Counted from the first letter of the stretch, positions 27,442 through 37,004 are shown. The stretch is 64,000 nt of DNA from Paenibacillus sp. DMB5 (GCF_001517085.1 NZ_LRAC01000138.1:1-64000); one strand, 5' to 3'. Numbers and translations are program-made. The notes: generated by a model from the letters alone, not told the origin.

Positions 27442-28452
27442 ATGAGTGAGCGGCTGCTCTCTGTTGAGGATCTGCAGGTATCGTTCTCCACCCGTGACGG
27501 TGAGAATCAGGCTGTGCGGGGCGTGAGCTTCCATATCAATGCAGGCGAAACCGTCGGGATAGTCGGAGAATCCGGCAGCGGTAAAAGTGTTACCGCTAAA
27601 GCGATTATGTCGCTGATTACCGCGCCGGGCCGGATCACCTCCGGCAGGATTCATTTTCAGGGCAAGGAACTGACCGGTCTTTCCGAGAAGGAATGGCGGA
27701 AGCTGCGCGGCAACCGGATCGCCATGGTCTTTCAGGACCCGATGACCTCGCTGAATCCGGTCAAGAAAATCGGCCAGCAATTAACGGAAGTCATCCGCAG
27801 ACACCGCGGATTAAATAAAGCGGACGCCAATAAGGAAGCGGCTGAAATGCTGCGCCAGGTGGGCATCCGTGACCCTGAGCAGCGGCTGAACCAGTATCCG
27901 CATGAGTTTAGCGGGGGGATGCGCCAGCGGGTCATGATCGCGATGGCACTCTCCTGCCAGCCGGAGCTGCTGATCGCCGACGAGCCGACCACGGCGCTGG
28001 ACGCGACCATTCAGGCGCAGATTCTCGACCTTTTCAAGGAGCTGAAGGGCAAGTCGGATACCGCAGTCGCGCTGATCACCCACGATCTCGGTGTCGTCGC
28101 ACAGGTCTGTACCCGGGTTGTCGTTATGTACGGCGGGCTGGTCATGGAGGAGGGGACGGTCGAAGACATCTTCTACCGCCCGCAGCACCCGTACACGCAA
28201 GGGCTGCTGCGCTCTATTCCGAAACGCGGCGGCGGCTCACGCGAGCGGCTTATTCCGATCGAGGGCACACCGCCCGATCTGCTGAACCCGCCTCCGGGCT
28301 GCCCGTTCATGGAGCGCTGCCCGCATGCCTTTGAGCGCTGCAGCCAGCGCCCGCCGGTGACCGAGCTGTCGCCCGGGCACCGCTCGATGTGCTGGCTGGC
28401 CGATGGAGCGCAGCCGGCAGCGCCGGCTGTGGAAGGGGGCGTTACACGGTGA
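27442..28452 (+). CDS. Peptide ABC transporter ATPase, OppD/DppD type
   Basis: 336 residues. Walker A GESGSGKS, Q-loop VFQDPMTSLNP, signature FSGGMRQRVMIAMAL, Walker B LLIADEPTTALD, H-loop ALITHDLG. The C-terminal extension has the Opp-type cysteine motif GCPFMERCPHAFERC, which holds an iron-sulfur cluster in relatives. GTGA overlap (28449-28452) couples it to the next ATPase. Confidence 0.94.
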   Translation: MSERLLSVEDLQVSFSTRDGENQAVRGVSFHINAGETVGIVGESGSGKSVTAKAIMSLITAPGRITSGRIHFQGKELTGLSEKEWRKLRGNRIAMVFQDPMTSLNPVKKIGQQLTEVIRRHRGLNKADANKEAAEMLRQVGIRDPEQRLNQYPHEFSGGMRQRVMIAMALSCQPELLIADEPTTALDATIQAQILDLFKELKGKSDTAVALITHDLGVVAQVCTRVVVMYGGLVMEEGTVEDIFYRPQHPYTQGLLRSIPKRGGGSRERLIPIEGTPPDLLNPPPGCPFMERCPHAFERCSQRPPVTELSPGHRSMCWLADGAQPAAPAVEGGVTR

Positions 28453-29366
28453 GTGAGAACAAGATATTAGTAGATGTGAATAATCTGAAAAAACACTTCT
28501 CCAAGGGCAAAGATCTGCGCGGACGTGATACATCTGTTTTGAAGGCAGTGGATGGTGTAAGCTTCCAGATCCGCCGCGGAGAGACCTTCGGGCTGGTCGG
28601 CGAGTCGGGCAGCGGCAAGTCAACGGTCGGGCGCTGCCTGCTCCGGCTGTACGATTATACGAGCGGTGAAGTATCCTTTGACGGGCAGCCGCTCGGCCGA
28701 CTGGGCGAGAAGCAGCTGAAGCCGTTCCGCAGACGGATTCAGTCTATTTTCCAGGACCCGTACTCCTCGCTGAACCCCAGTCTGAATGTGCTGGATCTGA
28801 TCAGCGAGCCGATGAAGATTCATGGCGTATACCAGGGAGATGAACGCAAGGAAGCGGTAGCTGCGCTGCTCGAAAAGGTAGGCCTGAAGCGGGAGCATCT
28901 GTACCGCTATCCCCATGAGTTCAGCGGCGGGCAGCGCCAGCGCATTTCCATTGCCAGGGCGCTGTCTGTAAAGCCGGAGTTCGTCGTCTGCGATGAGCCG
29001 ATCTCGGCGCTTGACGTCTCCGTCCAGGCCCAGGTGGTCAACATGCTGGAGGATTTGCAGGCCGAGTTCGGGCTGACCTATCTGTTCATCGCCCATGACC
29101 TGTCGATGGTCCGGCATATTTCCGACCGGATCGGCGTTATGTACGGCGGGCGGCTGGTTGAGGTGGCGGACAGCGATGAGCTGTATGACAACCCGCTTCA
29201 TCCGTACACCAAAGCGCTGCTGTCCTCCATTCTGGAGACAGACCCGCTTAAGGCGACTGAGCGGATTCATCTGGACGGCTTCTCCGTCTCACGGGGGCAG
29301 GGCGAAGCAGCGCCGCTGCAGGAAGTAAGCCCGGGCCACTTTGTAGCTTATGATTTCAAGGAATAA
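28449..29366 (+). CDS. Peptide ABC transporter ATPase, OppF/DppF type
   Basis: 305 residues from GTG 28449 in the stop of the preceding gene (the frame is open further upstream but overlaps it). Walker A GESGSGKST, Q-loop IFQDPYSSLNP, signature FSGGQRQRISIARAL, Walker B FVVCDEPISALDVS, H-loop FIAHDLSM. The usual C-terminal cysteine motif is absent (ends ETDPLKATERIHLDGFSV). Completes the five-gene importer. Confidence 0.93.
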   Translation: MSENKILVDVNNLKKHFSKGKDLRGRDTSVLKAVDGVSFQIRRGETFGLVGESGSGKSTVGRCLLRLYDYTSGEVSFDGQPLGRLGEKQLKPFRRRIQSIFQDPYSSLNPSLNVLDLISEPMKIHGVYQGDERKEAVAALLEKVGLKREHLYRYPHEFSGGQRQRISIARALSVKPEFVVCDEPISALDVSVQAQVVNMLEDLQAEFGLTYLFIAHDLSMVRHISDRIGVMYGGRLVEVADSDELYDNPLHPYTKALLSSILETDPLKATERIHLDGFSVSRGQGEAAPLQEVSPGHFVAYDFKE

Positions 29367-29381
29367 ACAGGGGGTAATGAA

Positions 29382-29822
29382 ATGACGGAATCAGTGGGTA
29401 TAGTCAAATTATCGCAATGGGATGCCTTGCTGCTTGAGTCGCTGCGCGGACAGGGCTGGTCTGATGAGCAGCTGCTCGGGATCACTTCCGCAGCAGAGCT
29501 GCCGGAGGACAACAGCCCGTTTGAATTCGATTATAAGCAGCTGGCAGCCTTTGCCGCAGAGAAGCCTGCGGAATACCGGCAGGCTGTAACGGAAGGATAC
29601 CAGATCAAGTACAACACCATCCGCGGCATCCGCAGCTGGATTCTGGTTGCGCTTGGCAAGGAGCCGAAGCTGGAGCTGGAAGAAGGCAAGGAAGCGGTGG
29701 AGGCTGAATTGACTGCCGATGAAAGAACCCGTGTCGAGCAGGTTCTGTCCTTCGGCTGGACGATCAGTCACGCTGATCGGCAGACGGACGGCGTTTACCG
29801 GATTGAACCGGTCCAAAGATAA
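29382..29822 (+). CDS. Hypothetical protein at the end of the Opp-type operon
   Basis: 146 residues, acidic, soluble, no signal. Begins TESVGIVKLSQWDALLLESLRG and has the helical segment IKYNTIRGIRSWILVALGKEP followed by a Glu-rich stretch. I do not recognise the family. It lies 15 bp after the OppF-type gene with GGGGG before its ATG, and is followed by a strong terminator, so it is the last gene of the operon. Confidence 0.72.
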   Translation: MTESVGIVKLSQWDALLLESLRGQGWSDEQLLGITSAAELPEDNSPFEFDYKQLAAFAAEKPAEYRQAVTEGYQIKYNTIRGIRSWILVALGKEPKLELEEGKEAVEAELTADERTRVEQVLSFGWTISHADRQTDGVYRIEPVQR

Positions 29823-29830
29823 ATAACAAT

Positions 29831-29870
29831 ATAAACGGCCCTCCGGCAATTATGCCGGAGGGCCGTTTAT
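29831..29870. terminator. Strong bidirectional terminator
   Basis: Perfect 18-bp stem (29831-29848 with 29853-29870) and ATTA loop; core CGGCCCTCCGGCA/TGCCGGAGGGCCG. Lies between convergent genes. Confidence 0.9.
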
Positions 29871-29962
29871 ATTACAATTCTGTTGCAGACACAGGAAACA
29901 GGGATAAACACAGCCGGGGATGCATGAAATAGACTAAGGGAAAGAGTCGGCTGGCGCCACAG

Positions 29963-30802
29963 CTACATATTCAGCTGAATCTTGCGGGTGCTGAGCACGC
30001 CGTCCAGCCCGGTTGGGTCCGCGCTAACCTTATGGGCTACAAAGGCTTCGGCCCGCTCCGAAGTGCGGATACGCACCGGCTTCGTCTCCATATGCACCAG
30101 CTCCCACATCACTTCGGCTACCGACTCCGCCGTCTGCGGCTCCACATTACGCTGCAGAAAGGCTGCGGTGTAGGCATCGATTACCGGCTTATATTCATCC
30201 TCCAGAATACCGCCGGTGCCCGCTACGTGACCCATTACTGTTTTGGTGAATTCGGTAGCAATGGCTCCCGGCTCCAGCAGGGTTACATCGATGTTGAATT
30301 GCGGCTTGTAATAGGTAGCCAGGCTTTCGAGCAGCCCTTCCACCGCAAACTTGCTGGCACAGTAAATTTCGTTCATCGGCTGGCCGACAAGCCCGCCTAC
30401 ACTTGAAGTGGCGACAATATGCGCATATCCGCTCCTCTGCAGCAGCGGCAGCGCTGCCCGGATGGTGTGCATCACCCCGTACACATTGGTGTCGAATACG
30501 CGGTGGATGTCTTCCACCGGCGCCTGGCCGAGGGCACGGAGATAGCCGAAGCCGGCATTGGCGAACAGCACATCCAGTGAGCCCTGCTCAAGCGTAATCC
30601 GGTCAATGACAGCCTGGATGCTGGCCGGATCGGTAACCTCCAGCTCCACGAAATGCAGATTATTTTCCTCACGGTACAGCTCGCGATCGCGCTCCGGATT
30701 GCGTGTCCCGGCGTAGACAGTCCAGCCTGCCCGGGCGAAACGAAGAGCTGTTGCCAGACCGATTCCGGAGGATGCACCGGTAATACAAATGATTTTTCCC
30801 AT
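29963..30802 (-). CDS. Short-chain dehydrogenase/reductase
   Basis: 279 residues. The NAD(P)-binding motif is TGASSGIG (residues 8-15), NAG is in LFANAGFGYL, the catalytic serine is in IVATSSVGG, and the active-site pair is Y147-x3-K151 (EIYCASKFA). Classical SDR of the family that includes many Bacillota enzymes of unknown substrate; the residue after the dinucleotide motif region (GTRNPERD) suggests NADP. AGGAGG lies 11 nt before ATG 30802. Convergent with the Opp-type operon. Confidence 0.9.
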   Translation of the reverse strand: MGKIICITGASSGIGLATALRFARAGWTVYAGTRNPERDRELYREENNLHFVELEVTDPASIQAVIDRITLEQGSLDVLFANAGFGYLRALGQAPVEDIHRVFDTNVYGVMHTIRAALPLLQRSGYAHIVATSSVGGLVGQPMNEIYCASKFAVEGLLESLATYYKPQFNIDVTLLEPGAIATEFTKTVMGHVAGTGGILEDEYKPVIDAYTAAFLQRNVEPQTAESVAEVMWELVHMETKPVRIRTSERAEAFVAHKVSADPTGLDGVLSTRKIQLNM

Positions 30803-30995
30803 ATTCCATTTGCCTCCTGAATATAAGTTGAGTTACAAATTTTTACACATTGCAGCATAAAGCGGGTGCAGCTTTCTTAAGTTTACATAAAGACTGCATT
30901 TTCGCGTGTTTTTGCAGACACCTTATGTTGTAGGATCGTTTTCATTACGGTAGACTATAAAGGAGTCTATAGTTGTAAGCGAATGGAGAGGAACA

Positions 30996-32033
30996 ATGGA
31001 AGTGTTTAAGCGTTATTATGCAAATTTGACGGTCCGGCGCTTTGGGATTCTGGTGCTGATCGGTCTGCTGCTCTACAGTATCAGAGATATGCTTAATTTG
31101 GTGCTTCTGACGTTTTTGATTGCTTATGTGATGAACAGCTTTCAGGTTCTGCTGACGAAGCGGATCAGCAAGTTTATCAAAGTGAACAGCAAGGTCATTA
31201 TTGTTATTTTGTATCTGGCGCTGATCGCGATGATTGTGCTTGCCCTGGTTAAATATTTGCCCAAAGTGTTCGAGCAAGTCAAGCAGTTAACCTTTTATTT
31301 AACAAATTTGTCCTCTGCAGACATTCCGCAAAACGAGATTACCCAGTATCTGTTCAAAACGCTCAAGGAGCTCAATTATGAGTCCTACCTCAAGGGCGGT
31401 ATTGATTATGTGTTCAAAATTAGCAACTGGGGTACCACCTTCGTATTATCCACCATTCTGAGCTTTGTTTTCATCCTGGAAAAAGGCCGCATTGTCAGCT
31501 TTACTTCCCGCCTGAGAGAGAGCAAGATTTCCTGGTTCTACGTCGAGCTTGAGTATTTCGGCAAAAAATTCATTTCCTCCTTCGGTAAGGTCATTGAAGC
31601 GCAAATTCTGATCGCACTGTTTAATACCGTGTTTACCGTGATAGGGCTGTGGATTCTGGGCATGTTCTTCTCACCGTTTCCTTACCTGTTCGCGCTTTCC
31701 ATCATGATCTTCCTGCTCAGTCTGATCCCGGTGGTCGGCTTTGTGATCTCGCTGGTTCCGCTTTGTATTATCGGCTATAATATCGGCGGACTGGAAATGG
31801 TCATCTATGTACTGGCTATGATTGCCGTGCTTCACTTTATGGAGGGCTATTTCCTCAATCCGAAGCTGATGTCCTCGAAGATGAATCTGCCGATGTTCTA
31901 CACCTTTATCGTGCTGCTCTTCTCGGAGCATTATATTGGCGTATGGGGGCTGATCCTCGGGATTCCGATCTTCGTCTTCTTCCTGGACATTCTGGAAATT
32001 ACCCGTGATGAGCCTCCCAAGCTTCTGAACTGA
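30996..32033 (+). CDS. AI-2E family transporter (UPF0118)
   Basis: 345 residues with about seven membrane helices, an N-terminal pair (FGILVLIGLLLYSIRDMLNLVLL) and a large loop. The family motif SLIPVVGFVISLVPL and the C-terminal PKLMSSKMNLPMFYTFIVLLFSEH...GLILGIPIFVF are present. Members include TqsA and sodium/proton antiporters; the substrate cannot be told from sequence. GAGAGGAACA precedes the ATG, and a terminator follows. Confidence 0.88.
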   Translation: MEVFKRYYANLTVRRFGILVLIGLLLYSIRDMLNLVLLTFLIAYVMNSFQVLLTKRISKFIKVNSKVIIVILYLALIAMIVLALVKYLPKVFEQVKQLTFYLTNLSSADIPQNEITQYLFKTLKELNYESYLKGGIDYVFKISNWGTTFVLSTILSFVFILEKGRIVSFTSRLRESKISWFYVELEYFGKKFISSFGKVIEAQILIALFNTVFTVIGLWILGMFFSPFPYLFALSIMIFLLSLIPVVGFVISLVPLCIIGYNIGGLEMVIYVLAMIAVLHFMEGYFLNPKLMSSKMNLPMFYTFIVLLFSEHYIGVWGLILGIPIFVFFLDILEITRDEPPKLLN

Positions 32034-32056
32034 CCGGAAGTAAACCGCATCTATAA

Positions 32057-32104
32057 GAAAAAGGCAACCCGTAAGCAGAAGCTTCCGCCGGGCTGCCTTT
32101 TTTG
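32057..32104 (+). terminator. Terminator after the AI-2E family gene
   Basis: AAAAAGGCA...CCC (32057-32070) pairs with GGG...TGCCTTTTTT (from 32090), then a T-run. Confidence 0.8.
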
Positions 32105-32160
32105 CATGTTTATTAATAGGTTCGGTCTAAGTACGGGAATGCTAGCTCTAAGTATCCGGA

Positions 32161-32553
32161 TCAGCCGAAGGTGGTTGCGACGCTCTGAGTTACAAGCTCT
32201 CTCAGCTCGGCTTTTTGAGCTATGTACTGCTCAGCCGAAATACTGCCGCTGGCCAGCCGCAAATTCAGCTGTTCCGTCAGCTGGGCGATCTGCAGGTTAA
32301 TGACACTGTCGATATTGCCGCCGCCTTCTGCTGCGATATCCTTAAGAGATTTGCCTTCATATAACGATTCATACAGCTCTTCATCTGAGGACTGGTTCAG
32401 TGCGTCCAGCAGTTCATCCTTGTCAGCCACCGGGGTCGAAGTGGACCATTTGGCTACCGGTGAAGCAAGGGCGGCGGTTCTGCCCCAGGCGGTTCCTCCA
32501 AAAGACATGGCGACAATCATTGTCCCGACAATCATTACTCGTTTTATATTCAT
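32161..32553 (-). CDS. Small secreted protein of unknown function
   Basis: 130 residues. A clear signal peptide (KRVMIVGTMIVAMSFGGTAWG) is followed by a short helical domain: DKDELLDALNQSSDEELYESL, then SLKDIAAEGGG and QLTEQLNLRLASGSISAEQY. The last parts resemble repeats found in small exported Paenibacillus proteins, but I cannot name the family. It lies alone, convergent with the AI-2E family gene and divergent from the response regulator. Confidence 0.78.
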   Translation of the reverse strand: MNIKRVMIVGTMIVAMSFGGTAWGRTAALASPVAKWSTSTPVADKDELLDALNQSSDEELYESLYEGKSLKDIAAEGGGNIDSVINLQIAQLTEQLNLRLASGSISAEQYIAQKAELRELVTQSVATTFG

Positions 32554-32812
32554 GTAAATATCCTCTTTTCATAATGTAATATATCGGTAAGGGGTCATAG
32601 GCTGGGTCAGTTAGGATAAGTATGCTTAAGTGCATTATAACCGGCAAAGCTGAGGCTAAGCTTAAGTCCGGTTAAAGATTACCTAAATAATGGCGCTCCG
32701 CTTGGGTCAGGTGAGTGAACCAAGGTATACTGTCAGGAGGAACGCAGAACGGTTATTACGAGAAGCAGGGCCAGATAGTAAATAAACCATAAGGGTAAGG
32801 GGTGAACCGCCC

Positions 32813-33508
32813 GTGAATAAAAAAGTGCTGGTTGTCGACGATGAACAGAGCATTTCCAGCGCAATTGCCTACGCACTCCGGCGGGAGGGCTATGAGGTGG
32901 ATACGGCAGGCGACGGTGAGGAGGCGCTCTCCAAGGTGCAAACCTTCCGGCCGAATGTGCTGGTGCTGGATGTAATGATGCCGAAGCTGAACGGCTATGA
33001 TGTATGCCGGCGGCTTGAGGACCGCGATGATATCGGAATTATCCTGCTCACGGTCAAAAATGATATTGTTGATAAAATCGTCGGCCTGGAGCTGGGCGCA
33101 GATGATTATATGACCAAGCCGTTTGAAATCCGAGAGCTGCTGGCCCGGGTAAAGGCGCTGCTGCGCAGGCTGGAGAAGAAGACGGGCGAGACTCCCGCGG
33201 AGCTGCTCGAATACGGGGAGCTGCGCGTCTATCCGGAGCGGCGTTCCGCTGAGCTTAAGAAGGAGGAGCTGGAGCTGACGCCGAAGGAGTTCGATCTGCT
33301 GCTGCTGCTGCTCTCCCACCCGCAGCGTGTATATATGCGGGAGGAGCTGCTGGAGCAGGTCTGGGAGATGGATTATGCCGGCGGCACCCGCACGGTGGAT
33401 ATCCATATCCAGCGGTTGCGTAAAAAGCTTGGCGAGCCCTACCAGAACATGCTCCAGACCGTGTACGGGGTGGGCTATAAAGCGGTGCCGGCCGGGAGCT
33501 ACCCATGA
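32813..33508 (+). CDS. OmpR-family response regulator
   Basis: 231 residues from GTG 32813 (GGGGTG upstream). The receiver has D9/D10, phospho-acceptor D53 (VLDVMMPKLNGYDV) and K in YMTKPFE; the C-terminal winged helix is LTPKEFDLLLLLLSHPQRVYMR with GTRTVDIHIQRLRKKLG. Its stop overlaps the start of the histidine kinase (ATGA 33505-33508). Partner of the kinase and, by position, of the beta-propeller protein behind it. Confidence 0.94.
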   Translation: MNKKVLVVDDEQSISSAIAYALRREGYEVDTAGDGEEALSKVQTFRPNVLVLDVMMPKLNGYDVCRRLEDRDDIGIILLTVKNDIVDKIVGLELGADDYMTKPFEIRELLARVKALLRRLEKKTGETPAELLEYGELRVYPERRSAELKKEELELTPKEFDLLLLLLSHPQRVYMREELLEQVWEMDYAGGTRTVDIHIQRLRKKLGEPYQNMLQTVYGVGYKAVPAGSYP

Positions 33509-34971
33509 GATTCAGCATCAAGCTGAAATTCAGCCTGTTCCTGGGGCTTCTGCTCATTCTGGCGGTCAGCGTGCTGAGCTATCTGGTGCTGCGCGGGGTA
33601 GAGCGCAATGAGCAGGTACAGGCGGAAGCCTCGCTTGCCCAGCATGTCAAAACGGTCAATCTGCGGGTGAAGCAGGCCTATTATACCGGCGTGCGCCTTG
33701 AGCCGCAGCAGTTCCTGCAGCGGCGCGGACGCGAGCTGGCCGCTGAGCTGGCCGGCTTTACGGGTCTTGAAGTCACGCTTTACGATGCGGAGGGCGGTCA
33801 GGTAGGAACCTCGGTGCAGGGTGTGCCTGCGTCCGGAAATCCAGGCATAGCGGATGCACTGGCTTATGCACTCCAGGACAAAGTCGCCTATCAGAGCAAG
33901 GGAGACAAGCTGCTGTATCTGGCACCGCTGCAGGGCCCTGAGGCACAGATGGGTGTAGTGCAGCTGCAGTATTCGCTGAAGAGTGCCCAGGCCTTCCAGC
34001 AGACGCTCCGTAATCTGTTCCTGACAACCGGAGCGGCTGTGCTGCTGCTCAGCTTCATTACCGGTTATCTGTATTTCAGCCGTGCGGCGGCGGCGATCAG
34101 CCGGCTGAAAAGGGCGGCGGAATCGATCCGTCACGCCGAATATATCTCCGCCCCGCCGGTGAAGCGCAAGGATGAGCTGGGCGAGCTGGCGGAGGGGATT
34201 TATTACATGAGCCGGGAGATTGAATCCAGCATCGCCGCCAAGGATGAGGAACAGCGCAAGCTGCAGCTCGCCATAACCAAGCTTCAGGCGCTGGAGCAGC
34301 AGCAGAAGCAGTATATCGGCAATATCAGCCATGAGTTCAAGACGCCGCTGACCTCAATCAAGGCTTATGTGGACCTGCTCAATATGTATGACGATGATCC
34401 CAAGCTGCTGTTTGAGGCCAAGACCAACATTGCCAAGGAGACAGAGCGGCTCTATGAGATGGTGGACAAAGTGCTGCAGCTGACTGCGCTGGAGAAATAT
34501 GATTTTGAATCACAGGCAGAATTGCTGGAAGTATCCGAAGGGCTGCGCGATATTTGCGGGCGGATGAACGGCAAGGCGGAACGGTTTGGGCTGTCGCTTA
34601 CGCTGGACGCTGAGCCTGCACATATCTGGATCGATAAAGAAAGCTTCATGCACATCTTCATCAATCTGATTGACAATGCAATCAAATATAATGTTCCGGA
34701 CGGGGCAGTCAAGCTGCACAGCAAGGTGCGCGGGGAGCAGGTGGAGATTACAGTCAGCGATACCGGCATCGGTATTCCGGCAGAGGCGAGGGACAAAATT
34801 TTCGAGCCGTTCTATACGGTCAACCGTGACCGGGCCCGCGCATCAGGCGGCACGGGGCTCGGGCTGTCACTGGTCCGCAATCTGGTGGAGAAGCAGGGCG
34901 GCAGCATTGTTCTAATGGAGGCGGAAGGCGCAGGTACGGTGTTCCGGCTTTCTTTTCCGCTGGTGAAATAA
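33505..34971 (+). CDS. Sensor histidine kinase (HAMP, HisKA, HATPase)
   Basis: 488 residues. Membrane helices at about 7-28 and 170-192 enclose an extracytoplasmic sensor of about 140 residues. A HAMP domain (AESIRHAEYISAPPVKRKDELGEL) is followed by HisKA with H276 in NISHEFKTPLTSIKAY, and the ATPase with NLIDNAIKYN, DTGIGIP and GGTGLGLSL. Overlaps the response regulator by 4 bp. The following gene encodes an anchored beta-propeller protein that may feed it a signal (inference from position). Confidence 0.94.
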   Translation: MRFSIKLKFSLFLGLLLILAVSVLSYLVLRGVERNEQVQAEASLAQHVKTVNLRVKQAYYTGVRLEPQQFLQRRGRELAAELAGFTGLEVTLYDAEGGQVGTSVQGVPASGNPGIADALAYALQDKVAYQSKGDKLLYLAPLQGPEAQMGVVQLQYSLKSAQAFQQTLRNLFLTTGAAVLLLSFITGYLYFSRAAAAISRLKRAAESIRHAEYISAPPVKRKDELGELAEGIYYMSREIESSIAAKDEEQRKLQLAITKLQALEQQQKQYIGNISHEFKTPLTSIKAYVDLLNMYDDDPKLLFEAKTNIAKETERLYEMVDKVLQLTALEKYDFESQAELLEVSEGLRDICGRMNGKAERFGLSLTLDAEPAHIWIDKESFMHIFINLIDNAIKYNVPDGAVKLHSKVRGEQVEITVSDTGIGIPAEARDKIFEPFYTVNRDRARASGGTGLGLSLVRNLVEKQGGSIVLMEAEGAGTVFRLSFPLVK

Positions 34972-35056
34972 AGTTTACAAGTTGGAAACATCCTGCGGCG
35001 GTTTGGAAATAACTTTCGGGTATTGTAGGTGCATCAACATTGTAGGGGGAGCGATC

Positions 35057-36179
35057 ATGAACAGACAAACGGTCGGCAGGGTGGTTCATACGGGGCTGCT
35101 GGCAGTAGTGGGCCTGGCTGTTGTACTGTCTGTGACGCATGCCGTTCAGGGGATACAGAGGCACGGCAGGTCATTGAGAAGGCCGGCACAAAGATTACGG
35201 TGATGGATAACACCAGTGAATCTGTCTATACCAAGCTGCAGCTGGAAGGCATTGATAAGGTAGGGGGAGTGCGCGGACTGGATTGGGTCAGTGAGGACGT
35301 CATTGTGGTTGATAAGGAAAACAAGAGCCTGGCCCCGCAGCTGATTGAAGGTACCGAGCAGTATCCGCATAATCTCTATCTGCAAAATCTTTCTACCGGG
35401 GCGGATACGCCTCTGCAGGAAGGGGACCAGAATTACGGTGCCGCGCAGGTGTCTCCGGATAAAAAATATGTTTTTTATAAAGAAACCAATGAAATGGTAG
35501 GCCTCGGCTATATCCTTGGTCTGGAATCCGGCTCTCCAGTCAAGGTGGATGAAGCACCGTTCCGGGTAGAGGAAGGGGAATGGGCGGATGAGGGCCATGT
35601 TATTTTCCCCGGCATGGACGGGATTATCTACAGAACAGATGTGCAGGGCACAAAAGAGACGGTAGTAGAGACCGGTGAGTCCTATGTGCATGAGGTAATG
35701 CAATCCGGCAATATCATCTACTATGTGACCGGCGAGGATATGCAGCTGACCGCTTATGACACCGATTCGAAGCAATCCAAGGTGCTGAAAAGTAGCGTGG
35801 TCTGGGTCATTCCCTCTCCGGACGGCAGCAAGCTCGCGATTGTGAAGCGGACGAAGCCAGGTGAGATGGTGCTGGTACTCTGTGACAGCGAGGGCAACGA
35901 GCAGGCGGAGCTGGCCTCGGGCCAGCAGGTCTTCGGAACCAGCTGGTCTCCTGACGGCAGCAAGCTGGCTTATTCGTTAACCGCCGAGAATCCGGCGGAT
36001 GACCAGAACGGGGTATTCATTACCGAGCTGGACAGCGGAGAACAGACACAGCTGCTGGGGGATATTGAGATTGCGACCAGCTGCGCTGGAGCCCTTCCGG
36101 CAAGAAGCTGCTGGCTTCAGCCTCTGTGCTGAAGGATAACAGATACGAGTTCACGACTTATGTGATCAGACTGTCGTAA
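35057..36179 (+). pseudogene. Membrane-anchored TolB-like beta-propeller protein, two frameshifts
   Basis: ATG 35057 (GGGGGAGCGATC upstream) opens an N-terminal membrane anchor (TGLLAVVGLAVVLSVTHAV). The frame is lost in a G4 run (35149-35152); one more G rejoins GDTEARQVIEKAGTKITVMD. A second single-base loss near 36079-36087 displaces the end; repaired, it reads LRWSPSGKKLLASASVLKDN to TAA 36177. The middle shows WD40/TolB-type blades: PDKKYVFYKETNEMV, VIPSPDGSKLAIVKR, TSWSPDGSKLAYSLT. About 374 residues. Downstream of the two-component pair, so perhaps an accessory sensor or a target. Confidence 0.78.
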
Positions 36180-36186
36180 TGTTAAT

Positions 36187-36233
36187 AAAAAGCGCCTGCG
36201 GTATGGCTTTCGCTCATACAGCAGGCGTTTTTT
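36187..36233. terminator. Bidirectional terminator
   Basis: AAAAAGCGCCTGC (36187-36199) pairs exactly with GCAGGCGTTTTTT (36221-36233), with an inner GTATG/CATAC stem. Between convergent genes. Confidence 0.9.
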
Positions 36234-36237
36234 GCTG

Positions 36238-36687
36238 TTATTGCGGAATCAGCTGGCTGATCTCGTTCAGCAGACCGTTGATCTGATTAATCGTTTCCGG
36301 AATGCCTGTCGATTCGAAGGCGGCCTTGCCTTCCTCAAGGTTCGTCGCGGCCTGATCCAGGCCCTGCTGGAGCTTATCGTTATAGCTGACAATCGACTGA
36401 TGCAGCTCGGCTGCATATTCCGGAACCTGAAGACTGGCATATGCGGAAATCTGCTCCTTCAGGGCATTAAGCCGTTCCATCAAAGCTTCTTTGGCCTGCG
36501 GATCTGTCGCTGCATCCGTCGCCAGCGTCTCCATCTCCTTCCCGAATTCGGTTAAGGCCTGCATGTATGAAGAGGTGTCTGCAGCAAAGGTGACGCTGTT
36601 TTCCACCTTTTCGGCAAAACCGCAGCCAGGGACAATCAGCAGGACGAGCAGCAGCAGGCTTAGTCCGTATTTCTTCATTTGCTTCAC
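36238..36687 (-). CDS. Small lipoprotein (DUF6376-like)
   Basis: 149 residues. Signal with lipobox LLIVPGC (lipidated Cys22), then a helical domain: SYMQALTEFGKEMETLATDA and the closing INQINGLLNEISQLIP. The pattern resembles the DUF6376 lipoproteins of Bacillota, of unknown function; the assignment is from memory of the pattern. GAGTGAAGC precedes the ATG. Confidence 0.75.
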   Translation of the reverse strand: MKQMKKYGLSLLLLVLLIVPGCGFAEKVENSVTFAADTSSYMQALTEFGKEMETLATDAATDPQAKEALMERLNALKEQISAYASLQVPEYAAELHQSIVSYNDKLQQGLDQAATNLEEGKAAFESTGIPETINQINGLLNEISQLIPQ

Positions 36688-36827
36688 TCCTCTTATTAAG
36701 TATCGTAGGTGCTGGGTACTCTAGTTCATACGTCCGTCCGGTGAAGAGGGTTACGGGAAATCATCATGAAATTACGATGAAAATACTATGAATTTAAATT
36801 TAAAGTGACAGAGAATTAAATTCTTAC

Positions 36828-36974
36828 TTGACAGGTGGGATTAAAGGGGTATATGATAGCACCAATAGTTCACCACTAATTAAATGAACAGTGAAATAAT
36901 CACTTGAGCCGATTGGACCGCCAAAGGCTCCCGCAGTACTACCCTATGGAGGGAGTCTGCCGGGAGCCTTTTTT
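36828..36974 (+). promoter_or_regulatory. Promoter and leader RNA with terminator ahead of the MarR gene
   Basis: TTGACA (36828-36833), 18-nt spacer, TATGAT (36852-36857). Right after the expected start point is a dyad, TTCAC (36869-36873) with GTGAA (36891-36895). A strong hairpin then follows: AAAGGCTCCCG-CAG (36923-36936) with CTGCCGGGAGCCTTTTTT (36958-36974). The terminator ends about 30 nt before the MarR start, so the region is either an attenuated leader or a roughly 110-nt independent RNA. It matches no riboswitch class I know. Confidence 0.65.
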
Positions 36975-37004
36975 GTTTGGCCGATGGAGGAAGGCAGGGA
37001 TGGT

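Noticed and set aside
36864..36974. Known riboswitch class for the marR leader
   Set aside because: No match by eye to guanidine, SAM, ZTP, fluoride, PreQ1 or T-box consensus features.
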